This document shows positions 19,020 through 28,500 of a stretch of DNA of 64,000 nt, piece by piece. Position 1 is the stretch's first letter. Each line of letters opens with the position of its first letter. The stretch is from the NCBI GenBank assembly GCA_016716365.1, contig JADJWM010000017.1, forward strand, positions 434,001 to 498,000, written 5' to 3'. The DNA is from Chloracidobacterium sp. (GTDB lineage: Bacteria > Acidobacteriota > Blastocatellia > Pyrinomonadales > Pyrinomonadaceae). The translations under genes and the position numbers were made by a program. The notes beneath the pieces were generated by a model that was not told the origin of the DNA, did no database searches, and was given only the letters and a program-made list of their open reading frames with translations.

Positions 19020-19063
19020 GAAAAAAAAAAAAACTTTTTAAGTTTCACGTTTCATTTATTGGA
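19020..19063. repeat. Poly-A run followed by a short 7-base-period tract
   Basis: An uninterrupted run of 14 A (19020-19033) follows the deacetylase stop. It leads into AAGTTTC-ACGTTTC-ATTTATT, three imperfect units with 7-base spacing. This is the shortest member of the heptamer-type tracts seen elsewhere in the window, so membership is tentative. Confidence 0.4.
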
Positions 19064-19084
19064 AAAGGAACCGTTCTGACCTGG

Positions 19085-19738
19085 TTGAATGAGGTCGAAG
19101 AGGTCCGCGATCATTTTCACGATGACGCGGAACGCTTCGATGCGATCTACGAAAAGAAAAAGGGGCCGTTCGCGGCGTTCGTCGATAATTACTGGCGAGG
19201 CGTGGTCCAGAAGCGCCTCGAAGAGAATGTAAGGCACCTCGAACCGCTCGCGGGCAAACGCATCCTCGACGTCGGCTGCGGATCGGGACGCTTCTGCCTG
19301 GCGTTCGCCGACCGCGGTGCCGTAAAGGTCGTCGGGATCGACTTTGCCGAAGGAATGATCGACATCGCGCGAAAGCTCGCGGCCGCGGCCGGGCACGCCG
19401 ACACGATCGAATACGTCTGCGGGGCGTTCCCTGAAGACCTCGGTCCGGTGGATGTTCCGTTCGACGCCGCCACCGGAAACGGCTTCTTCGATTACGTCGA
19501 GGACCCGGTACCCATAATTGCCAAGATGCGCGAGCTGACAAGCGGCCGGCTGATCATGAGTTTCCCAAAAGCCGTCGAATGGCGGGTCCCGCTGCGCAGG
19601 TTCCGCTTTTGGCTAAAGGGCACACCGCTGTTTCTTTACCGCGAAGCCCAGGTCCGCGACATCCTCGCCCAGGCCGGTGTTACCGATTTCGAATTCATCC
19701 ACCTCGATCGCGATTATTTGGTCGTGGCTAACGTCTGA
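19085..19738 (+). CDS. Class I SAM-dependent methyltransferase
   Basis: A 217-residue methyltransferase. The SAM-binding motif I is ILDVGCGSGRFCLAFADRG (about residues 60-78), followed by VVGIDFAEGMIDIAR (motif II) and FDAATGNGFFDYVED. It probably methylates a sugar or lipid intermediate of this locus. No ATG fits the N-terminus: TTG 19085 is used, and CTG 19076, seven bases after GGAA, is an alternative. The start lies just after the poly-A/heptamer-like tract, which may have displaced the original leader. Confidence 0.8.
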   Translation: MNEVEEVRDHFHDDAERFDAIYEKKKGPFAAFVDNYWRGVVQKRLEENVRHLEPLAGKRILDVGCGSGRFCLAFADRGAVKVVGIDFAEGMIDIARKLAAAAGHADTIEYVCGAFPEDLGPVDVPFDAATGNGFFDYVEDPVPIIAKMRELTSGRLIMSFPKAVEWRVPLRRFRFWLKGTPLFLYREAQVRDILAQAGVTDFEFIHLDRDYLVVANV

Positions 19739-19764
19739 TTCTCGCCCGGCCCGATCCGAGATCA

Positions 19765-21025
19765 ATGCTTGAAACGTCCTCCGAAAGTGCCGGGAACAAA
19801 GAGCGGCCGATCCGCGTCCTTCACATCATCACACGGATGATCGTCGGCGGCGCGCAGGAGAACACGCTCCTTTCGGTCGTGGGCCTCGACGCGATGCCCG
19901 AATACGAGGTCACTTTGGCGAGCGGCATAGACCGCGGCCGCGAGGGCGAACTTCTCTCGCAGGCGCGTGAGACGACCAACCTGATCGTCGTGCCGGAGAT
20001 GGGACGCTCCATCAACCCATTCTCGGACCTGATCGCGCTCGTAAAGCTCTATCGGATCATCCGCAAGGGCCGCTACCACATCGTCCACACCCATTCGTCC
20101 AAGGCCGGAGTGCTGGGCCGTGCGGCCGCCTGGCTGGCCCGGACGCCGATCATCGTCCACACGCTTCACAGCCTGGTGTTTCACGATTATCAGCCATGGA
20201 TCGTGAATCGCTCGTGGTGGGTCATCAAGAAAGTTTTTGCAAAGGTCACGGATTTTTTCATCAGCGTTTCCGACGTGATCTCGGAAAAGGCGATCGCCGC
20301 CGGTGTGGACCGGCCTGAGAAGTTTCGCACCGTTTACAGTGGGATGGAGCTCGACTGGTTCCTCAACGCACAGTTCGACCCGAGCAAGGTCCGCGAGGAG
20401 TTCGGCTTACCTCCGGAAGCACCGGTCGTCGGCAAGATCGCGCGGCTTTTTCCCCTGAAAGGCCACGACCAATTAATGGATGCGGCCCCCGAGATCGTCA
20501 AACAGGTGCCGAACGTCCGGTTTTTCCTGATCGGCGACGGTATCCTGCTCGAGCACCTCCAGGAACGCGCCGTCGGCTACGGCATCCTTGAGAATTTCGT
20601 ATTCGCCGGCCTGGTGGCCCCGCGAGCGCATCCCGGAAATGATCTCTGCGATGGACGTCGTCGTACATACATCGCTCCGAGAGGGGCTCGCACGGGTTCT
20701 GCCGCAGGCGCTCGCGATGGGCAAGCCGTGCGTCGCCTTCGACATCGACGGGGCCCGCGAAGTGGTCATTAGCGAAAAAACGGGCTATCTTGTTGATGCG
20801 TTCGATTCAGCGGGACTGGCGGAAGGCGTCGTAAAGCTTCTCAAAGATGAAGGTCTCAGGCAGAGCTTCGGCCAAAACGGCCGCCGGCACGTCGATCCCA
20901 ATTTCCGCGCTGAAAAAATGGTCGCCGATATTTCCGAGGTTTACCGGATGCTGATCGCCCGCCATAGTGAGCGGCTCGAGCGGTTCGACCGTTCGCCGGC
21001 CCCAAAGGAGGTCGGCGCGGAATAA
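19765..21025 (+). pseudogene. GT4 glycosyltransferase gene split by a frameshift near 20620
   Basis: Two overlapping frames together make one complete GT4 protein of about 420 residues. Frame 1 (19765-20772) encodes RVLHIITRMIVGGAQENTLL at the start, the THSSKAGVLGRAAAWLA region and KIARLFPLKGHDQLMDAAPE. It then becomes nonsense after FVFAGLVAP. Frame 2 takes over with ERIPEMISAMDVVVHTSLREG (the donor-site EGLARVLPQALAMGKPCV region follows) and ends at 21025. One extra base in the stretch GCCCCGCGAG at about 20616-20626 explains the shift. It is either a recent inactivating mutation or a sequencing or assembly error. The rest of both halves is well conserved, with no other stop, which favours an error or a very young lesion. 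Confidence 0.85.
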
Positions 21026-21087
21026 AAAAGGTTGCTTTTCGGGCCGATCTGGCTTGTAATATCCCATAAACCTTAATAAGTGCGGTT

Positions 21088-22893
21088 ATGCCTTACCTGG
21101 TGCAAGGTCCAATTCTGGCCGGTATTGCGGCAGCGATAGTGTCTGGCTGTCTCACGCTCGGCGTGCGCTGGTGGGCCAACCGCAACGGTTTTGTCGCCCG
21201 GCCAAAGAGCGACCGCTGGCACAAACGCCCCACGGCGATGCTCGGCGGCGTGGCGATCTACTTCGCTACGGTCACGCTTTTCTTCATCATCGGCGAACCG
21301 GGCACCGAATCGCTGGTCCTGATCGGTGCCGCCTCGTTCCTCTTTATCGTCGGGCTGCTGGACGACCTGATCAACATCAAACCTTACCAGAAGCTCGTCG
21401 GCCAGTTGATCGGTGCATCCATTGTCGTCGGCTACGCCCTGGTCCTTCCGCTGACGGGCAACGAACTGCTCAATATCTGGATCACCGTCTTCTGGCTCGT
21501 CGGCATCACCAACGCGGTCAATCTTCTCGACAATATGGACGGCCTTGCCGCCGGGATCGCCGGCATCGCCGCCCTATCGCTTGCGATCGGGTTCTACTCC
21601 AACGGCCACTATCCCGAGGCCGTGCTCGCAGCCATTTTTATCGGGGCCCTCGTCGGTTTCCTTTTCTTTAATTTCAATCCCGCGTCGATCTTCATGGGCG
21701 ACTGCGGGTCGATGTTCGTCGGCTTCCTGCTTGCCGGATCGGTCCTTCTGGCGCAGACTGGCGGCCGGTCGCGGGGAGTTTTCAGCATACTTGCGGTCCC
21801 GGTGATGATCCTCTTCGTGCCGATCTTCGACACGACGCTTGTAACGGTTATCCGAAAAATGTGGGGCCGAAAGGCGTCGCAGGGCGGCCGCGACCACACG
21901 TCCCATCGCCTTGTCGCGCTTGGTCTGTCCGAACGATCGGCGGTCCTGATGATCTACGGCTTTGCGGCCGTCGCCGGTGCACTTTCACTGGTCGTCGCGA
22001 CGCTGCCCGCCACCCAGAGCCTTGCCCTTATCGGCCTGTTTACGATCGTCCTGACCATCGTCGGCGTTTACCTTTCAAAGGTTAAGGTCTATGAAGAAAC
22101 CGACGAAGAGCTGGCTGTCGCGAATAACGCGGTCTTTGCATTCCTTATCAACGTTTCGTACAAACGTCGGATCTTCGAGGTCTTCCTGGACGCGTTCCTG
22201 ATCACGCTTTCTTATTACGCCGCTTACCTGCTCGTTCTTGGGCCCTTCGAATCGACGAACACATGGGAACTGTTCATCAATACGCTCCCGCTGGTCGTGG
22301 TCCTTAAGCTGTTTACATTCCTGGCCGCCGGGGTCTACCGCGGGCTTTGGCGATATACGAGCATCAGCGATTTCATCACTTTTACCAAAGGCGTCGTCGC
22401 GGGTTCTGTCGTGATAGTTCTCACGATCCTGCTTCTCTACCGTTTTGAGAGTTTCTCGCGTGCGGTTTTTATCGTTGACGGGCTGATCCTGCTGATGGCG
22501 GTGGTCGGAAGCCGGCTCGCGTTCCGCCTCTTCCGCGAGATCCTGCCGATCAGTCATTCCGGTGACGGCAGACGCGTCCTGATATACGGGGCCGGCGACG
22601 GCGGCGAGATGGTCCTGCGAGAACTTCGCAATAATCCGAACTGGAATTATCGGCCCGTCGGCTTCATCGACGACGACCCGCTCAAGAAGGACAAGCTGAT
22701 CAACGGATTAAAGGTTTTCGACGGGAACGGCACGCTGCCGTCGCTTTGCAAAGAGCTGGATATTCAAGAGATACTGATCTCATCCCGGAAGATCACGGCC
22801 GAGACGATCCATGACCTACGGCAGATCTGCCGCGAATCGAACATCGAATTACGGCGGGCCGAGCTGAGGATCGAGCCGGTCGACTTCGAATAG
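21088..22893 (+). CDS. WecA/MraY-type glycosyl-1-phosphate transferase fused to a CapD-type N-terminal domain
   Basis: A 601-residue two-part membrane protein. Residues 1-330 are a polyprenyl-phosphate N-acetylhexosamine-1-phosphate transferase: GLLDDLINIKPYQKL gives the first Asp pair, NLLDNMDGLAAGIAG the second acidic motif and FMGDCGSMFVGF the third. HTSHRLVALGLSERSAV is the cytoplasmic loop. Residues 350-601 match the N-terminal half of CapD/FlaA1-like nucleotide-sugar dehydratases: four membrane helices starting KRRIFEVFLDAFLITLSYYA, then a Rossmann fold with VLIYGAGDGGEMVLREL and PVGFIDDDP. The catalytic SDR domain that normally follows is absent. The first part likely starts glycan synthesis on undecaprenyl phosphate. 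The second may be regulatory or bind a nucleotide ligand. Confidence 0.85.
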   Translation: MPYLVQGPILAGIAAAIVSGCLTLGVRWWANRNGFVARPKSDRWHKRPTAMLGGVAIYFATVTLFFIIGEPGTESLVLIGAASFLFIVGLLDDLINIKPYQKLVGQLIGASIVVGYALVLPLTGNELLNIWITVFWLVGITNAVNLLDNMDGLAAGIAGIAALSLAIGFYSNGHYPEAVLAAIFIGALVGFLFFNFNPASIFMGDCGSMFVGFLLAGSVLLAQTGGRSRGVFSILAVPVMILFVPIFDTTLVTVIRKMWGRKASQGGRDHTSHRLVALGLSERSAVLMIYGFAAVAGALSLVVATLPATQSLALIGLFTIVLTIVGVYLSKVKVYEETDEELAVANNAVFAFLINVSYKRRIFEVFLDAFLITLSYYAAYLLVLGPFESTNTWELFINTLPLVVVLKLFTFLAAGVYRGLWRYTSISDFITFTKGVVAGSVVIVLTILLLYRFESFSRAVFIVDGLILLMAVVGSRLAFRLFREILPISHSGDGRRVLIYGAGDGGEMVLRELRNNPNWNYRPVGFIDDDPLKKDKLINGLKVFDGNGTLPSLCKELDIQEILISSRKITAETIHDLRQICRESNIELRRAELRIEPVDFE

Positions 22894-22904
22894 GTCCCTG
22901 AACA

Positions 22905-24173
22905 GTGCAAGACCCCCTGATCTCATTAAAGAGCGGATCGAGGCGCGCCGCGGTAATTCTCATCGCAGGTGCGTTGATCGCCCTCCTCTATTTTCCGGTC
23001 AAATGGGCATTCGGCCACGCCGTCGCGGTCAATGCGGAGTCGGCTGAGGTCGCCGCGTTCGGCATCGGATTCGCTCCTGACGATGCACGGGCCCGGTTTG
23101 ACCACGCACTTTTGCTCGAGCAAACGCTTCTTCCGGGCGATCAGGAGCTGGCAATTCAGGAATTTGAGGCGGCGGTCCGCCTTTCACCAAATAACTACGT
23201 CTATTGGCTCTATCTCGGGAACGCACTTGAGCGGGCCGGCGATCCCGCACGGGCGGAGCCGTGCCTTCGCCGGGCGCTTGAACTCGCGCCGAATTACGCA
23301 CGCGTCCAATGGGCCCTCGGCAATCTGCTGCTCCGGCAGGGCCGTGTCGACGAGGCATTCGAGCTCGTGCGGCGTGCCGTTTCGCAGGACGGAAAGTATG
23401 CCGATCCGGCCTCGGTTCTCGCCTGGCAGCTCTTCGACAAGGACATCGTTCGGGTGAACGAGATCCTCGGCGATTCGCCGGCTGTCCACGCATCGCTGGC
23501 GGCGATCCTGGCCTCCGAAGGCCGTTTCGACGACGCGGTCGCCGCATGGCGCCGTTTGCCTATCCAGGGTGATAACTCGCCGTTCCATGAAAAGGGCCGT
23601 GCGATCTTCGCCAGGTTGTTCGATGCAGGCAGGTTCACGGCGGCGATCGAGGTGGGCAAGAGTGTGGGTGCCGTCGAGGACGATGTCCGGCCGGGTGCCG
23701 TGACGAACGGCGGCTTCGAATCGGCCCTTTCGGCGGCTGACGGAAGGGGCTTCACCTGGGCCATTGCCGACGGCGACGACCCACGGGTCGGGCTCAATGA
23801 GGGCCAGAAACACAGCGGCAAATACAGCCTGCTGATGAGTTTCTCGCCGGGCGGCCGCGGGTTCCGGCCTGTTGTCCAGCGGGTAGGGCTCGACAGGACG
23901 GGTATCTACGTGCTCGAGTTTTATTACCGTTCTGAGCTTAAGGGAAATTCAACGCCCGTTTTCGAGATCCTGATTCCCGGCGACACCGTGCCGGCGGCCA
24001 GGGCCAAGCTTCAGCCGAACGAAGGATGGGCCGGCGTTCGGCTGCCTTTCACGGTTCCGCCGGGGGCCGAAGGCGTCGAGCTTCGCTTGAGCGTTGAAGG
24101 ATGCCAGCCGCAGGATTGCTCGTTCACCGGCAACATTTGGTTTGACGATTTTTCTATGACGTTCGAGCAGTGA
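22905..24173 (+). CDS. Membrane-anchored TPR protein with C-terminal jelly-roll-like domain
   Basis: A 422-residue protein starting at GTG 22905. One hydrophobic segment (residues about 16-36) anchors it. Residues 55-180 hold tetratricopeptide repeats (NNYVYWLYLGNALERAGDPA, NYARVQWALGNLLLRQGR). The last 165 residues, from NGGFESALSAADGRGFTWAI to NIWFDDFSMTFEQ, have the look of a carbohydrate-binding jelly-roll domain (GxFE...W, then WFDDFS at the end). It lies 11 bases after the initiating transferase and 10 bases before the O-antigen ligase gene, so it is probably a periplasmic scaffold or glycan-binding partner of the assembly machinery. The function is inferred. Confidence 0.72.
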   Translation: MQDPLISLKSGSRRAAVILIAGALIALLYFPVKWAFGHAVAVNAESAEVAAFGIGFAPDDARARFDHALLLEQTLLPGDQELAIQEFEAAVRLSPNNYVYWLYLGNALERAGDPARAEPCLRRALELAPNYARVQWALGNLLLRQGRVDEAFELVRRAVSQDGKYADPASVLAWQLFDKDIVRVNEILGDSPAVHASLAAILASEGRFDDAVAAWRRLPIQGDNSPFHEKGRAIFARLFDAGRFTAAIEVGKSVGAVEDDVRPGAVTNGGFESALSAADGRGFTWAIADGDDPRVGLNEGQKHSGKYSLLMSFSPGGRGFRPVVQRVGLDRTGIYVLEFYYRSELKGNSTPVFEILIPGDTVPAARAKLQPNEGWAGVRLPFTVPPGAEGVELRLSVEGCQPQDCSFTGNIWFDDFSMTFEQ

Positions 24174-24183
24174 CCACCGATCG

Positions 24184-25530
24184 ATGCGAGACCGGACAAA
24201 AAAGAGTATCCATAAGGCCCAGGCCGGCCATTCGGCCCACCGGCACGGCGACCGGCTGAAGTGGGCCGGAGCCATTCTGATACTGGCCATTCCCGTGCTG
24301 GCGGCGGTCGGTTACGGGGCGGTCGACGTCTGGGCTTTCATCCCGCTTTCGGTCCTGTCGGCCGCCGTCGTTGCGGTCTGGGTGATCGACGGTTACCGCC
24401 GTCGCGAGTTGCGGGTCCCCGCCGTCTGGCTGCAGATCCCGTTTCTCGGCCTGATCCTGATCGGCCTCGTTCAGCTTCTCCCGCTCGGCGGCTTGACGGG
24501 CGGAACGGCCGCATCTCTTTCGCTTGACCCTTACGCAACGCGTCTTTTCCTCATCCGGCTCGTTCTGCTTTTCGTATTTCTTTCGGCAGCGGTCCATTTT
24601 CTTCGGGATGCGCGTGCCCGGCGGTTTGTCGGTTTAGGCGTTGTCGTTTTCGGGGCGGTCATCGCTTTTGTCGGCATTCTGCAGCGGCTGGCCAGCCCGG
24701 ACGCCATCTACGGGATGCGCCCGACGCCCCAGGCGATCCCCTTCGGCCCTTTCGTTAACCAGCACCACTTTGCCGCGATGATGGAGATGACGCTGGGTCT
24801 GACGTTCGGCTTTCTCTTTGGCGGCACGCTTAAGCGTGAACACAAGGGCCTATTCATAATTGCCGCCGTGTTAATGGCGATCGCGGTCGTAATGACCGGT
24901 TCTCGCGGCGGGCTTCTGTCTTCGCTTGCGGTGGCCGCGGCGGCGGTGATCCTAAGCCGCCGGGAAGGGTCGCCGGCGGCACCCAGGCGGATCTGGCCCG
25001 GAATTGCGGCCGCTGCCGGCGTCCTCGCCCTTGTGAGCGCCGCGGTAGTTTTCCTGCAGGGGGCCGATCCGTTGATCAGGGCATTCGGCCTCCAGGCAAA
25101 CCAGACCGACCCGACCAGCGGCCGCCTGCACTTCTGGTCCGTCGCCTGGAAGATCTTTGCCGACAATCCGGTCATCGGCGCGGGCTACGAGGCATTCGCC
25201 GTTGCCTTCACGCGATACGACACCTGGAACGGCATCTTCCGCGTCGAACAGGCGCACAATGATTACCTGCAGATGCTTGCGGACGGCGGCGTCCTCGCAT
25301 TCGCGTGCGTCATCGTATTCGTCTATCTGGTGATAAAAAATGGAATGGCCGCCCGCACCTCGGCAAGCAACCCTTTGATGCGGAGCATCGCCGTCGGTGC
25401 CCTTGCCGGCTCCTTCGGCATCATAGTCCACAGCCTTTTCGATTTCCCGCTGCGGACCCCCTCAAACGCCTATTTCGTGCTTCTCCTCGCCGCTATCCTT
25501 GCGGTCGGGGCGAGAGGCGAGGACAGTTGA
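24184..25530 (+). CDS. O-antigen ligase/polymerase family membrane protein (Wzy/WaaL type)
   Basis: A 448-residue polytopic membrane protein with about 11-12 hydrophobic segments. The central Wzy_C-type signature includes VMTGSRGGLLSSLAV (about residue 240), and the large periplasmic loop carries FRVEQAHNDYLQMLADGGV (about 355), where the HNDYLQ motif is characteristic of O-antigen ligases and polymerases. It would polymerise the lipid-linked repeat or transfer it onto an acceptor on the periplasmic face. It ends the plus-strand polysaccharide run. The next gene is convergent, with only 26 bases between. Confidence 0.85.
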   Translation: MRDRTKKSIHKAQAGHSAHRHGDRLKWAGAILILAIPVLAAVGYGAVDVWAFIPLSVLSAAVVAVWVIDGYRRRELRVPAVWLQIPFLGLILIGLVQLLPLGGLTGGTAASLSLDPYATRLFLIRLVLLFVFLSAAVHFLRDARARRFVGLGVVVFGAVIAFVGILQRLASPDAIYGMRPTPQAIPFGPFVNQHHFAAMMEMTLGLTFGFLFGGTLKREHKGLFIIAAVLMAIAVVMTGSRGGLLSSLAVAAAAVILSRREGSPAAPRRIWPGIAAAAGVLALVSAAVVFLQGADPLIRAFGLQANQTDPTSGRLHFWSVAWKIFADNPVIGAGYEAFAVAFTRYDTWNGIFRVEQAHNDYLQMLADGGVLAFACVIVFVYLVIKNGMAARTSASNPLMRSIAVGALAGSFGIIVHSLFDFPLRTPSNAYFVLLLAAILAVGARGEDS

Positions 25531-25556
25531 TCGCGGCCGTCCGAGGGCACCCTCGA

Positions 25557-28500
25557 TCAGCGGACCCGGACCGAGATCTCGCTCTTCCCGCACGGCGATT
25601 CAAAATTCACCTGATACAGCCCGGTTTTCTCGCTGATCGATCTGATCACAAAGAACCTTCGGCCGGGAACGCCGGCGATCGCGGGTTCCTGCGTTATCTC
25701 GATATCGCGGGTGCTGCTTGAGGTCGCTTTGATTTCGCGGGCGGCCGCCTCGTCCGATACGCTCACAAGAACACCGAGGCTCCCGCCGCTATTCGCCAGC
25801 GAGATCATCGACTGCGAGACCTCGACCGTGCATTTCTGGTCGGACAGGATGTCGCGTCCCTCGACCACGCGGCTTCGCGTCGCCCCGGTCGGGTCCGCCG
25901 CTTTCTCGCGTGCGATGGCGGATTCGGTTTTCTTTGGGGCCGTTGATCCGGACTTATCGGCCGCCGGAAGGGTCTTAGTCTCTTTACCGGCGAGTTCATC
26001 GGTTATGACGACCACCGGCCTACGTTTCTCGGCGGACTCGGCGGCGCCCGGGATGCCTTTCTCCGTCAGCGGCGTGTCCGTCTTTTCTCCACTGCTCGCA
26101 TCATCCTTTTTCTCCGCTTCTTTGTTGACCGGCGGGCCGCTCTGGAACGGGTCGCGAAGCAGGTTCACGGGTTCCGTCGGTTTTTCATCACCGCGTTTTT
26201 CGGTTTCGGCCTTTGAATCAACAGGCGGGCCGGCGGTTTCGGTTTCCGTTCCCGGTTTTTTTTCCTCTTTCGGCTTCTCGGGGAGCGGTTCGGCGGTTGT
26301 CGTGACCGTCGGTTCGGGTTCTTTTTTAGTTTCAGGATCAGACTTTCCGGTCTCGACGGCCGTCTTTTCGTCAACCTTCGGCATTTTCTCGCCAGCCTTC
26401 TCGCCCGGGGTCTCGGCCTCCTTCTTCACCTCGGTCTCAGTCTTTTGTGGGCCGTCCTCGGCCGGTTTCTCGTCGAGTTTCTGTTTGCCCTCCAAGGCCT
26501 TTTCGCCCGCGGGATCTGGATCTTTCTTAACCTCCGTTTCGGTCTTTTCAGCGTCAGCGCTCGACTTCTCGTCAACCTTTGCCTTTACCTCACCCGCCTT
26601 CTCCTCGGTTTGCACCGGTTCCTTCTTCAGCTCGGCCTCCGTCTTTGGCGGGCCGCCCTCGGTCGGTTTTTCGTCGGTCTTTGGTTTGACCTCGGCCGGC
26701 TTCACGTCGTTGGTCTCGGTCTCTTTCGCCGCCTCGTTTTCAACCGGCTTTTCATCGGTCTTCTCGGGTTTTTCGGTCGGCGGTTCGCCGGTCTTCGGCT
26801 GGTCCTTTGCCTTCTCAGGAAGGTCGACGGGCTTTTCGGTTTTAGTTGTTTGATCCTTGGAGGATATCTTCCCGGGGTCGGCCGGAGGCTCTTTCTGCTC
26901 CGCGGCAACTTCTTTCGCGGCGGCCTTCGGTTCCTCGGTTCCCGGGGCCGTCGGCCCGGACATCGCGACCAACGGGCTCGGCCCGATCTTTTCTTCCAGG
27001 CCCTCGGTGCTTCCGTTGACCCGCTGGTAAAGGGCCGAAATGATGCTGTGGCGGACGGCGTTCGGCTGCTCCCGCTGATACGCCTTCAGGTAGGTTTCGA
27101 GGGCTTCTTCCATCTTTCCCTCGGCTTCGAGCGTCGCCCCTAGCCGCCACATGCTCGACCGCCACCAGGCACTCTTTTCAGGCAGAACGCTGATCGAACG
27201 CTTCAACCTCACCGCCGAACCTGAAAGATCGCCCTCAAGATAAAGCGCCCAGCCCGCAAGTTCCTCTATCCGGCCCCTAAGGATCGCCGAAAGGGTCTGT
27301 TTAGGCACGTCCGGGATCAGCAGGACCTCGTTCCTCGCGGCCGCAAGGGCACGGCTTTCATAAAGTTCGCTCGCCATCACGGCCGCGGCCGGCGATGGGA
27401 CGTCGAGACCTTTCTCGGCGGACCCGACCACGGATCTGACGATCTCGGAGGCCTTCGGCACGAGGATGTTCTTTTGCAGCAGCAGGCTCGCCGCATGAAG
27501 CCTTCGGTGAACGGCCATGTTGTCATCGCCGGCGGCGAATTCCTCCGCAAGCTTCGCGATCACGGTCACATCCGCCTTTGCCTCGATGGCACCGGCCAAT
27601 TCAAAGAGGGTCCGAAGCCGCGACGCGGTCGCCGGATCATCGGCCGCTTTGGGCAAAAGGATGCTGGCCCGCCGCTCGTTCGCGAGCAGGTCGATGAAAT
27701 TCTTATCCTCGCGCAAAATGCGGCCGCCGAGTTTCGTCTGGATCGAGCCGTCCGCGATCGCGAAGCTCTTTGAAAGTTCTTCGGCCGCTTCCCGGAACAG
27801 GCCGGCCGACATGCGGGCGTAGGCGATCTCATAATCGAGTGTCGGGAAATTGCCGTATTGCCGTGCGCGGATCAGGGCACGCTCGGCTTCGGCGGGCCGC
27901 CCCTGGGCCGTCAGTCCGCGGGCCAATGCGATGTGGCTCCAAACGTACCGCGGTTCGATCTCGATCGCCCTCTGCGCCAGTTCGACGGCCTTTTTCCCGT
28001 CACCGTTCGACGCGTACCAATAAGCAGCGGCCGCCCTCAGGCTGAAGTTTCGGGCGTCGGCCTCGAGGACCTTCGCGAGTTCCGCCTCGGCCTCGGTTTT
28101 CTTCCCTTTATCGAAAAGGGCGAGGGCCAGCCCGCTCCGGGCCGCGATGTCCTTTTCATCAGCCGCGACAGCCGTGCGGTAATAGGCGATGGCTTCATCA
28201 TGCACGCCGAGGGCACGCTTCATCTCGGCCAGACTCCGCTGGGCGGCCGCGAATTTCGGATCGATCTCGACCGCCCGTGCGAACGAACGTGCCGCCGCTT
28301 CCAGGTCGAAATTCAGACGATGGGCGAACCCGAGTGCCTGATAACCGGCCGCCGATCCCGGCTCGAGTTCGACCGCACGTTCGGCGACGCGGATCGCATC
28401 GGCGCTGTTCTCGATGCTCAGATAAAAGGACGCCACGGCAAGCAGCTGCCGGACGTTGTCGCCCGCCGCGGCCTCGACTAGGCGTGCCAATTCGGCCGCC

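Noticed and set aside
25711..26853. 380-codon Ser/Phe/Gly-rich plus-strand frame
   Set aside because: Antisense of the Lys/Glu/Pro-rich repeat region of the large TPR protein. The low complexity is inherited from the complement.
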